From assembly GCF_900497805.2 (NCBI RefSeq), contig NW_020954570.1, forward strand, positions 14,829,802-14,893,801: a stretch of DNA of 64,000 bases. Direction: 5' to 3'. Both the position numbers and the translations under genes were made by a program. Source of the DNA: Vombatus ursinus. Its lineage: Eukaryota; Chordata; Mammalia; Diprotodontia; Vombatidae. This document shows, in pieces, positions 55,966 to 64,000 of the stretch (position 1 is its first letter; each line of letters starts with the position of its first letter). Under the pieces are notes generated by a model that saw only the letters and a program-made list of their open reading frames with translations, did not search any database and had not been told where the DNA came from.

Positions 55966-56792
55966 CTCTAATTGCCTCTCTTCATATTAGTTCCCTAACC
56001 CTCAAAAGTTACAACAGTGTTCTACTGAATAATATGGCAGACTTTATAAGCTTTAACAGTCAAATATTGTAACCTTTAAAGATTATTCAGTGAAATGAAT
56101 GATCTAGGTAAAAATTATCTTTCCTCATTCTATATGTGTGTTTTTCTAAGAGATATAGATTTAAAATTTTAGTGTGCTTTCTGTTGACATAAGTGTGTAC
56201 GTGGCTCATGTAGAAAGAAGTTGTATTATATTTTTAAAAGTAAATACTTAAAGTCTCCCTTGCAAATGAATCTAGTTTTCTATACTATGAAGGATCATTG
56301 TTCATTGTTAAGTTTTTTTTAAGATAGGTAGGATTAGACATTACTAATATATTTTTAAACATTACCATCACCACCACCACCACCACTACTGTTACTACTA
56401 CTACTACTACTACTACTACTGTTATCATTATCATTATTATCACAACTTTTGTTAGAGAAGGTCCAAAATGTTGTCTGTTTGTGTGCATGTATGTGTGTGC
56501 ATATATACACGTTTGCGTTTATGTGTTGACAGAAATATTTCTTCATAAGTTTTTTTAAATAAATTGTTCCTGTTTTTTTTTAAAGGAACTGCTTTTTTAA
56601 ATTCAACAAATTATTGTGAATTGTAAGCTATCTAAAATTTTATTTTTTAATATTTTAATTGGAATATCATCTAGTCCTGTTATCATGTTAGTGTTTTGTA
56701 TTCTGAAGCATTCCCTGTATATTAAAAAGGTGGCATTTTTCAATTGGTTTATGTTAGACTGAATCTGAAACAGTGTATCTGGAGGGAAATGT
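55966..56792. other. No recognised feature apart from a trinucleotide tract
   Basis: AT-rich, unidentified. Confidence 0.5.
56365..56442. repeat. (CCA)n/(CTA)n trinucleotide tract
   Basis: CCACCACCACCACCA passes into CTACTACTACTA and ATCATTATC. It produces poly-Val and poly-Ser antisense frames that are not genes. Confidence 0.95.
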
Positions 56793-56810
56793 AGCCACTA
56801 GGTGGTGCTC
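56793..56810 (+). promoter_or_regulatory. CTCF-like motif
   Basis: AGCCACTAGGTGGTGCTC fits the CTCF core (CCASYAGRKGGC.. form) with one weaker position (T for C in GGTGCT). It lies outside any repeat I recognise. Binding is not shown by sequence alone. Confidence 0.45.
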
Positions 56811-57305
56811 AGTGTATTAGTCATCAATGAAATGTAAAAACAAAACAAAACAAAACAAAACAAACAAAAAACAACTTTATAGAAATGGAAATCTTAAATT
56901 AATTTTATTATTTTCTGAATTGGACAAATACCAACAAATATGAATATTTGCATATACAATGAAAGGCAGGGAAAGAGAATTGCATCTAAAACTTTGATTT
57001 TGTAAAAGTATATATTAAATTCAACATACCGGTTTCAAAACTATCTTGCTTATCCATGTCTCTCCTCAGTCTTTTTAATGTTATTTTTTGTACATTTAAA
57101 AATGCTTTCTATGACTGTCTTTTCTTTGTTCTTTGTTTCTTTGCTTCTCCCTTTTTCTTTCTTTTTTTCTTTCATTCTCCTTCTCTCTTTAGAAGGAGGG
57201 AACATAATTATTACTAGCCTCTCTGTCCCCTGTGCTTCCACCTTGCCCTCCCCTTTATTAGTGATATGGCAGACTTTACCATATGGTCATTGAAAGCTTT
57301 GATTG
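56811..57305. other. No recognised feature; short CAAAA array
   Basis: (CAAAA)n at 56839-56870, and a pyrimidine-rich tract at 57115-57190. No family recognised. Confidence 0.45.
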
Positions 57306-57309
57306 ATTT

Positions 57310-57530
57310 CCCTTAAGAGCTGACCTATCCACTTATCTATTGAGAATTATCCTTCATATTTATTTGTATCAATTACCTTGGAAATCAAACCTTTATTAGA
57401 TAAATTTACTGGAAAGTTTCCTCCCTTCCTCCCCTTTAACTGTTTTCCTCCTAATTTTAACTGCATTGTTTTTGTTTGTTCATACTAGTTCCTATTTCAT
57501 GTAATCAGATTTGCCCATTTTAGCTTTTCT
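57310..57530 (-). mobile_element. L1 ORF2 fragment (antisense)
   Basis: ATCTATTGAGAATTATCCTTC, CTTTATTAGATAAATTTACTG and TTTCATGTAATCAGATTTGCC match antisense L1 ORF2 close to its C-terminal part. Confidence 0.72.
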
Positions 57531-58149
57531 AACCCATTTCTTTACCAATGCAGACACACAGATCTCTTCTTGTGAGGTGTATCTATTCACCACCTCTACA
57601 CAACTGTATTTGGAAAAGAAGTATAAAACTAGGAATAATTCTACTAGATCAAAAAAATCTTTTGAGGTAGGATGGAAGGCAGTAGGGCACAAAAGTGGTT
57701 CAGTCACAAATGTACATGCACTAGAAGAGGGGGTATTCCAAAGTTCCAAGATGGGAACCACAGTGATATAATTTAGGGAGGGTAGATAGGGAGGTGGTTG
57801 TGTCACACGACATTGAAGTCTAAGGAAAGATAGTAAAACAAGGTGTGGTGATGGTGGTCACTGGGAAAGATTTATCCTCCACCTTCTCATGTTTTGAAAG
57901 GAACCAGTCCTCCCCAGCATATCTCCAAAGATGTTAGCACCCTGTTGCAAAGTTCTGTTTGCCTCCATGCTAATTATGGGTCTGGCTTGAAGGACTAGTC
58001 ATGAAGCAGATGCCAGTTGGTACTTCTGTACTAATGCCATGTTTTGCACTGTAGAATCCTCTACTGCAGGAGGCCATTAATAACATTTTTCTTCTCCATC
58101 CTTATGACAGGCAAATTCTAAGTTTCTGTTCTCTTTATCCCTATGATTC
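57531..58149. other. No recognised feature
   Basis: No family recognised; frames of 86 and 104 residues on opposite strands are unconvincing. Confidence 0.45.
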
Positions 58150-58343
58150 AAAATCACAGATAAGTTTCTTCTTTCTGATAACTCTTCATAACTTTATCCC
58201 TACCCCTACAGAGTCCATATTTTCCTCTACCTTCAAATTCTACTGTGCCCTCTGGAATTCCTTCTCTATTGTTAATAAACTACCCTAAATCCTAGGTCAT
58301 TACACCTGATGCACTGTATCTTCTAGGTCTAATGGAAACCTGA

Positions 58344-58349
<6 letters not shown>

Positions 58350-58414
<65 letters not shown>

Positions 58415-58427
58415 TNNNNNNNNNNTT

Positions 58428-58471
<44 letters not shown>

Positions 58472-58476
58472 TTTTT
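58350..58476. repeat. (TTTC)n array, SINE tail, with 10 bp N-gap
   Basis: About 30 TTTC units with N at 58416-58425, ending in the T-run of the SINE's tail. On the SINE strand it is (GAAA)n, evidently expanded from the poly(A) tail. The true length is unknown because of the gap. Confidence 0.97.
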
Positions 58477-58613
58477 AGGCAATTGAGGTTAAGTGACTTG
58501 CCCAGGGTCACACAGCTAGTAAGTGTCAAGTGTTTGGTCTGAGGCCAGATTTGAACTCAGGTCCTCCTGACTTCAGGGCCGGTGCTCTATCCACTGCGCC
58601 ACCTAGCTGCCCT
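58477..58613 (-). mobile_element. A-tailed tRNA/CORE SINE with target-site duplication
   Basis: Minus strand GGCAGCTAGGTGGCGCAGTG, GGATAGAGCACCGGCCCTGA, CTTGACACTTACTAGC, CACTTAACCTCAATTGCC. Flanks GAAACCTGACTTTCT (58335-58349) and GAAACCTAACTTTCT (58614-58628) are a 15 bp duplication with one difference. Confidence 0.96.
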
Positions 58614-60249
58614 GAAACCTAACTTTCTCCAGTAGTCCCCGAAACCCTGACCACTCTCTCCAAATTGGTCCTCTTTTTCTAATCCTCCAGATATGCCGGG
58701 AGAGGATGAGAAGGCCTAGACTTACTCCTAGTCTTAGGCTTACACTGTAAAGCCCTTTGCTATTCTTACCCTTTCGAGTTTCATTGTTGCTATCTGTTGA
58801 TAGCCCATCCAGATCCTTCTTTCAGCCATTCATCAATCTCAAAAGTATTTCCTCTTCTTTATCAAAGACTTGCATCAACCTTCCTCTCAACCCCAACCCC
58901 TACATTCATATCTGGTCACTTAAATATTCATGTTAATGTCCCCTTAAACACCCTGACTTTCTAGTTCATTGTTTTCTTCAACTCTAATACCCTTCATTTC
59001 GTTCTAACTCAGCAACTGATAAGAATAGCTGCATTTTAAATCTTACCTTTACTCATAACTGTGCAATTTCAATTATTTTGAACTTTAAAATTTATATTTA
59101 TCATCAAAATCTCCATTTTCTCTTTAACTATAACTAGATATTCTCTGCTCCTATGCTTCTGTGGTACTGTTCTCCCTCCCTTGATTCCTACTGATGACTA
59201 TTCTTTCTCACTATCCTTTGCAGCATCAATATCAGTCTCCCAATAAGCCAGTCAGTAACAAAAATGTATTAAGTACTGTGTGTCAGGCATTTATACTGTC
59301 TTACTGTGGGTATGCCCCAAGTTTCTGTCATAGGGCTTCTCAATTTCTATTTCTATGTACAGTTTGTACCTTAAACTCTTCATCTGCTCCCATGAGTTCA
59401 ATATCATCTCTGTGTAGATGACCCTCAAGCCTATATATCCAATCCATCTATATATCCAATCTACATATCCAATCCAAATCTCTCTCCTGAACTCAATTGT
59501 TATATCACTGTCAGATAAATATTTCTACCTGATTGTCTTTCTTATATCAATAACTCAATTTCTTCACAAATGAATTTATGAACTGTCTGCCTAGATATAT
59601 CCTTTCCCCAAACATTCCTATTTCTGTTATTCCTTTCATTTAATTAGATTCATAATTTCTTACCCCTTCCTTCTTCCTCATCTTCTGCCTCCAAGAAATT
59701 GTAAAATGCCATTGCTTCTATTTTCACATTTGTCCTCTTCTGTCTGTTCATATGGTTAATATAATAATTCAAGACTTCTGTATATCTCACCTAATTATTC
59801 TTCCTGCTTTCATTCTCTCCCTTCTCCATTTCATCCTCTGGTTGTAAATTAATATTCCTAACACACCAATACACTCATGTCACTATTCTGCTCCAACATC
59901 TCCAGTGGATTCCTATTGACTCTAAAATAAAATACAGACTCTACAGTTATGAATGTAAATCTGCTTCCTATCTTTGTTAACTTGTGTCTTATTAGTAGTC
60001 TACATACATACTACTTTTTAACTAAGCTGGCCTGTTTACTATTCCCGACAATCTTGACATTCTGTTTTCTACTGCTATGCATTAAATGTACTTCCTCCTC
60101 AATTCTCAGAATTCCTAGCTGTCTACAAGTTTTGACTCAGATGCCATCTCCTATGAGGAAATTTTCCTAATCCTCATTTTTTTTTATAATGCCCTCTTTT
60201 TCTCCCAAATTATTTTATTTACCTATATAACAACCACCATCTCCCTGGG

Positions 60250-60785
60250 ATTCACAGGACTAACTTATATTGGTACTAGCAGGGTGGGTCCCCAGAAAGA
60301 TAGCTTCTACTACTTTCAGGAGTTTAGGAGTAACCCTGGGAGTGATTTTCCTCCTAAATATCATTTGACAAGGTTCAACCAGTGTACTTTTCCTTCACAA
60401 TTCACCAATAGGCTCAGTTAGTCCTTAAGTAAAGGGCTTTATTCAAATGTTATAGGAAAAACTAAAGAATAATAGAGTCTAAGAGGAGGGAAGAGTGGAC
60501 ATGAAGTTAAAGTACAATGATAGTGAGGCACTAGTATAGGGAACCCATATGGGACTAGGGAACTGATCACTTGGGAACTGTAGGACTTTGACATCATTTC
60601 TCTCTCCAGAGGTCCTTCATGATATTTACTTCAGGACATGATGTCAGTGCTAGACAAAGACTGGCTCTTCTCAGAGCACAGTGTGTTCTCAGGACTGATG
60701 TCTTGGTTTAGCTTTCTTCTTCTAGGGTACAGTTGTATGGGCCTAGCTCAAGGTCTGAATGGGCTGAGTCAAGAAGATCCATTTA
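60250..60785. other. Unidentified element, left part
   Basis: Less AT-rich than its surroundings; contains AGGGCTTTATTCAAATG (antisense AATAAAGCCC) at 60436-60452, as in antisense LTRs. It may continue at 61012 beyond the L2 end. No coding recognised. Confidence 0.35.
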
Positions 60786-60786
60786 G

Positions 60787-61010
60787 TGACAGTCAGTCAT
60801 TAAGCATTTATTAAATATTTAAACACTGTGTTAAGTGCTAGGGATACAAAGAGAGACAAAAGACAGTCCCTGCCCTTGAGAACTTCACAATTTAATGCAG
60901 GAGATAACAAACAAGTAAATATGTACAAACATCTATATAAAAGTTAAATAGGAAATGTTTAACAGAGGGAAGACAGTAGAATTAAGGAAGATTGGAAAAG
61001 GTTTCCTGTT
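60787..61010 (-). mobile_element. L2 LINE 3' end (antisense)
   Basis: CAGTCATTAAGCATTTATTAA, GTTAAGTGCTAGGGATAC, CAGTCCCTGCCCTTGAGAAC, GAGGGAAGACAGTAGAATTAA and GGAAAAGGTTTCCTGT. Confidence 0.93.
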
Positions 61011-61011
61011 C

Positions 61012-61580
61012 TGGCTTTCTCTGCTGCTTTTTGGACTGGGCCAGGCATTCACTGGTCAGTAGTTGTTAGATAGGACTTGAAAGGCTGCTGTGCCAATGGG
61101 AAGACATTGCTGTACAATACGGGGTAGACCATATTACTACTAGATGGTAGCTTCCAAATAGGACTAAGTAAGCTGCTCTACTGCTGGGCAGCTGTTGCCA
61201 GTCTGGTACAGGCAGCTTGCTTAGTGACTAGCACCTTCTTAGTGTTTGTTATTTCCAAGAATAGTTCAATCTTCTGGCCTCTTGGACTTTCTCTTCAGTG
61301 GATAGCTGTATTACTTTCCACCTTTGGATGCTGACTTAGCTCAGGGGTGCTCTCTCCACTGGAATGTTACAGAACTCTTTTAGTTAGGGCAACAACCCTT
61401 AGCTTAGTGTCTGCAGAAGTTTCTTCCTTTTGAACCTCTTAGATTCTCAGTTCTGAAATTTGTCACCTCCAGGCAGGAGATGGAAGAAATCTTAACTCTT
61501 CTATTCTACAAAACGATCTTGACCCTTTCCCTCAGTGTGTCAATACACTTTGACTTTAGTGATCAGTTTCAATTCAACCA
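61012..61580. other. Unidentified element, right part
   Basis: Composition like 60250-60785 (GC-richer, CTGCTG-rich). No family or coding recognised. Confidence 0.35.
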
Positions 61581-61589
61581 TTTTCTTTT

Positions 61590-62470
61590 TTTTTAAATTA
61601 TCTATTTTTAACATTTTTTCTTTTTAAATTTTGAGTCCCAAATTATTTCCCACTCTCCCACCCCCTTCCCCATCCAATGAGAAGGCAAGCTATATGATAT
61701 TAATTATACATGAGAAATCATGTAAAATGTATTTCCATGTTAGACATGTTTTTAAAAACAAGTAAAATAAAGACAATGACAAAATTATACTTCAATTTGA
61801 ACTCAAAGTTGATCAAGTTCTCTCTCCAGAGGTGGATAGCATTTGTTTCATCATGAGTCTTTTAGGATTGTCTTGGGTCATTGTATGGATCAGAGTAGCC
61901 AATTATTTCATAATTGATCATCATTATAACTTTGCTGTTATTATATATGATGATATCCCAGTTCTTCTAACTTCACTTTGAATCAGTTCAGAAAGGTCTT
62001 GCCATATTTTTCTGAAACCAACCCTCTCAACAACCCTCTCACAACATGATAGTACTCTGTCACAATCATATTCCAAAACTTGTTCAGCCATTCTGGAACT
62101 GATGAGTAACTCCTTGATTTCTAATAAGTTGCCACCACAAAAATAGCTGTTATAAATATTTTTATACATATAGGTCCTTTTCTTTTTTTCTTTGTTCTCT
62201 TTGGGATACAGATCTAGTAGTGGTATTGCTGGATGAAAGGGTATGTACAGTTTTATAACCCTTTGAGCATAGTTTCAAACTGTTATGCAGAATTGTTGGG
62301 TCAGTTCACAACCACCAACAGTTTATTAATATATCTATTTTCCCTGTATCCCTTCAGCATTTGTCATTTCTGATAGGTGTAAGTTGGTATCTCAGAGTTG
62401 TTTTAATGAGCATTTCTATAATCAATAGTTATTTAGAACATTTTCCCATATCACTAGATAGCTTTCTCCT
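61590..62470 (-). mobile_element. L1 3' end (antisense), part of an internally deleted L1
   Basis: Plus strand: TTTTGAGTCCCAAATTATTTC, GATAGCATTTGTTTCATCATG, then the ORF2 C-terminus on the minus strand (61924-62169, with WQDLSELIQSEVRRTGISSY, the counterpart of KTWKDLYGRILSEVRRTK in the L1 at the window end), then ATAACCCTTTGAGCATAG and CTCAGAGTTGTTTTAATGAG. It joins L1 5'UTR at about 62470-62500. Confidence 0.9.
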
Positions 62471-62489
62471 ACTGCATTCCTCATTCCCC

Positions 62490-63225
62490 CCCCCCCCTTA
62501 TTTCCACCCTATTTCTTGACTTTAACCTTTAGGTTGGGATCTATTTACCTAGGGATCAGGGGACACTGTTCCAAGCTTCAGGCTTTTTCATGCTACTATT
62601 TTCAGAGTTAGTTTTGGGCATCTACAAGTTTTTGGTGCTTCCAACGTAGTATGATCCTGGGAGAGGTATGATGATTGCTCCCCTGGTCTGTATTCTGGTT
62701 TTACCCAAGAAGGATCCCTTGTCCTTTGCAACTGCACCCACTAGCTCTCCTCTTTGCTATGACACTGTAATCATGACCACTGCTCCCTTGTGGTTCATCA
62801 TCAGGTCTTCTCTCCTCCCTGGGACTGTGATACAGAACTGTGTAGGGGCAATAGAGCTGCCAATCAGCACAGCTGTACCCAGTGCCAAGAAAGGCTCCCC
62901 TGCAATCTCTTTCTGACCAGTTGTCTGAACTGTTACAGTTTCTGGGCTGAGAGTTTCCAAAGCTGCTACTGATGTTATCTGCCATTGTTGGAAAGTGTTC
63001 ATAAGCTCCAGACAGGGCCTCTACCCCATGCCACAGACACATCCTGCTGACTCCCAAAGTTTTCTTAGGCCAGAAAAATGTGCTATTCCAATCATTTGTT
63101 GTCTCTGCCACTCCAAAATTTTATTTGAAGCATTATTTTAAAGTATTTTGGAGGGGAATATTGAGAGAGTTCAGTTGGTTGGTTGTCCCTAATTTGCTAT
63201 CTTGGCTCTGCTCCTATCCAGTATC
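62490..63225 (-). mobile_element. L1 5'UTR (antisense), joined to the L1 3' end
   Basis: Shares ordered blocks with the 5'UTR at 9700-10460: CTTCAGGCTTTTTCATGCT, CTGGGAGAGGTATGATG, GGCAATAGAGCTGCC, CTGCAATCTCTTTCTGACCAG, TCCAAAATTTTATTTGAAGC and GAGAGAGTTCAGTTGG. The 136-residue minus frame here is a chance opening in the 5'UTR. Confidence 0.85.
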
Positions 63226-63254
63226 ATATAATAATTTTGTTTTTTTTAGGTTAT

Positions 63255-64000
63255 ATACCACATGTTATTTTCTTTTTTTTGAGCTTTTTTTATTAATTAA
63301 TTTTGATTTATCAATAATCACTTCCATATGTTTTTGAGCTTAAAATTTTTCTCCCCATTCCTCCCTACCACCCTCCCCAAGATGGTGCACAATCTGATAT
63401 AGGCTATACATTTACATTCATATTAAACATATTTTCACATTAGAGATGTTGTAAGTAAAAATTAAAACCAATAGGAAGAACCATCAGAAAGAGGAAACAA
63501 AACTCAATAGAAGAGAAAAAAAATAGCAATTCAACTTCCATAGTTCTTTCTTTGGATGTGGATAGCATTTTCCATCACAAGGGCTCTGATGATGTCTTAG
63601 ATCCTTGTATTGCCAGGAAGGGTTAAGTTTACCAAAATTAGTCATCACACAACATGGCTGTTACTGTGTACAACGTTGTCTTGGTTCTTCTCACTTCACT
63701 CAGTATCCGACCATACAAGTCTTTCCAGGTTTTTTTGAAGTCAGCCTGTTCATCATTTCTTATAGCACAATAGTATTCCATCACATTCATATACCACAAC
63801 TTGCTCAGCCATTCCCCAATTGATGGGCATCCTCTCAATTTCCAATTCTTTGCCACCACAAAAAGAGCTGCTATGAATATTTTTGTACATGTAGGTCCTT
63901 TTCATGTTTGTGGGATCTCTTTGGGATATAGCCCTAGAAGTGCTGTTGCTGGGTCAAAGGGTATGCACATTTTGATAGCCCTTTGGGCATAGTTCCAAAT
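63255..64000 (-). mobile_element. L1 3' end (antisense), runs off the window
   Basis: Starts with the 3'UTR (CCACCCTCCCCAAGATGG, GATAGCATTTTCCATCACAAG). The minus frame at 63638-63859 reads VAKNWKLRGCPSIGEWLSKL and WYMNVMEYYCAIRNDEQADF, the ORF2 C-terminus without stops over 73 residues, so this copy is fairly young. It continues beyond position 64000. Confidence 0.95.

Larger units (their letters stand above)
58150..60235 (+). mobile_element. L2 LINE ORF2, interrupted by a SINE
   Basis: 58150-58345 (CTACTGTGCCCTCTGGAATTC, AATAAACTACCCTAAATCC) is the L2 endonuclease start. After the SINE, L2 resumes with CACTTAAATATTCATG and CACCCTGACTTTC, then GTGGGTATGCCCCAAGTTTC (the DNA for GVPQGSV) at about 59305-59325, GATGACCCTCAAGCCTATAT and later TGACTCAGATGCC and GAAATTTTCCTAATCC. 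A scrap of L2 3' end in reverse lies at 59240-59298. Heavily decayed. Confidence 0.82.

Noticed and set aside
56285-56546. Poly-Val and poly-Ser/Gly antisense frames
   Set aside because: They translate the (CCA)/(CTA) tract in two frames.
58300-58529. ERKK-repeat antisense frames across the gap
   Set aside because: They translate (TTTC)n and include the N-run; not a gene.
62701-63111. 136-residue antisense frame as a gene
   Set aside because: It lies in an L1 5'UTR that recurs at 9.7-10.4 kb without this frame.
63638-63859. 73-residue antisense frame as a small gene
   Set aside because: It is the C-terminus of L1 ORF2 (MEYYCAIRN motif).

Overview
The window is mammalian and almost certainly marsupial (metatherian). 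It is AT-rich, poor in CpG and packed with retroelements of marsupial type: CORE-SINEs with a BovB/RTE-like tail (MAR1 type), MIR/THER1-type SINEs, A-tailed tRNA/CORE SINEs, marsupial L1 and its ORF1-only relative HAL1, abundant L2, L3/CR1 and RTE-clade LINEs. Species cannot be fixed by reading. Families were recognised from memory of their consensus sequences and protein motifs, with no database search, so subfamily names and outer boundaries (often +/-20 bp) are approximate.

No host protein-coding gene, tRNA, rRNA, CpG-island promoter or CRISPR array could be supported. All open reading frames are short, and those that can be recognised belong to mobile elements. The window reads as intergenic or deep-intronic sequence.

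Layout. 0-6.3 kb: (TATC)n, a HAL1 fragment, SINEs, an L1 3' piece, an RTE reverse-transcriptase fragment and an L2 3' end. 7.6-10.5 kb: an L1 tail interrupted by a hAT element, an inverted piece of L1 ORF2, and an L1 5'UTR plus ORF1, all fossil. 10.8-11.9 kb: a second RTE-type reverse transcriptase. 12.6-15.2 kb: three LTR-like blocks. 15.3-19.0 kb: an old L3 cut apart by an unidentified 1 kb insertion, MIR, L2, an A-tailed SINE and THER1. 19-28.4 kb: mostly unidentified, with a Tigger-type TA-flanked short element (21.5 kb) and a decayed Tigger transposase (25.9-26.5 kb). 28.4-34.8 kb: a foldback structure, L1, L2, THER1, a good L1 3' end and a 118 bp hAT. 35.4-38.0 kb: a non-coding LTR element with paired LTRs. 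38.2-42.6 kb: a rearranged L1/L2 junction and two large antisense L2 copies. 44.5-47.5 kb: a nearly full-length HAL1 with 5'UTR, ORF1, SINE insertion and 3'UTR. 47.5-53.9 kb: SINEs, an RTE endonuclease fragment and L2. 54-58 kb: L1 pieces, microsatellites and one CTCF-like motif. 58.1-60.2 kb: an L2 interrupted by a SINE whose tail has become a (TTTC)n array holding the assembly gap. 60.2-64 kb: L2 3' end, an internally deleted L1, and an L1 3' end running off the window.

The elements do not form a pathway, but their dependencies can be read: L1 supplies machinery for HAL1 (shared 3' end) and for the A-tailed SINEs (target-site duplications visible); RTE/BovB is the likely partner of MAR1; L2 of the MIR/THER1 class; a full Tigger would be the likely source of transposase for the TA-flanked short element. 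I found no convincing undescribed biological system. The most interesting items are structural: an AB...A'B' inverted arrangement at 38.2-38.8 kb, a long foldback around a TA/TG array at 28.4 kb, a displaced block inside an L2 at 42 kb, and two unidentified insertions that interrupt L3 and L2.
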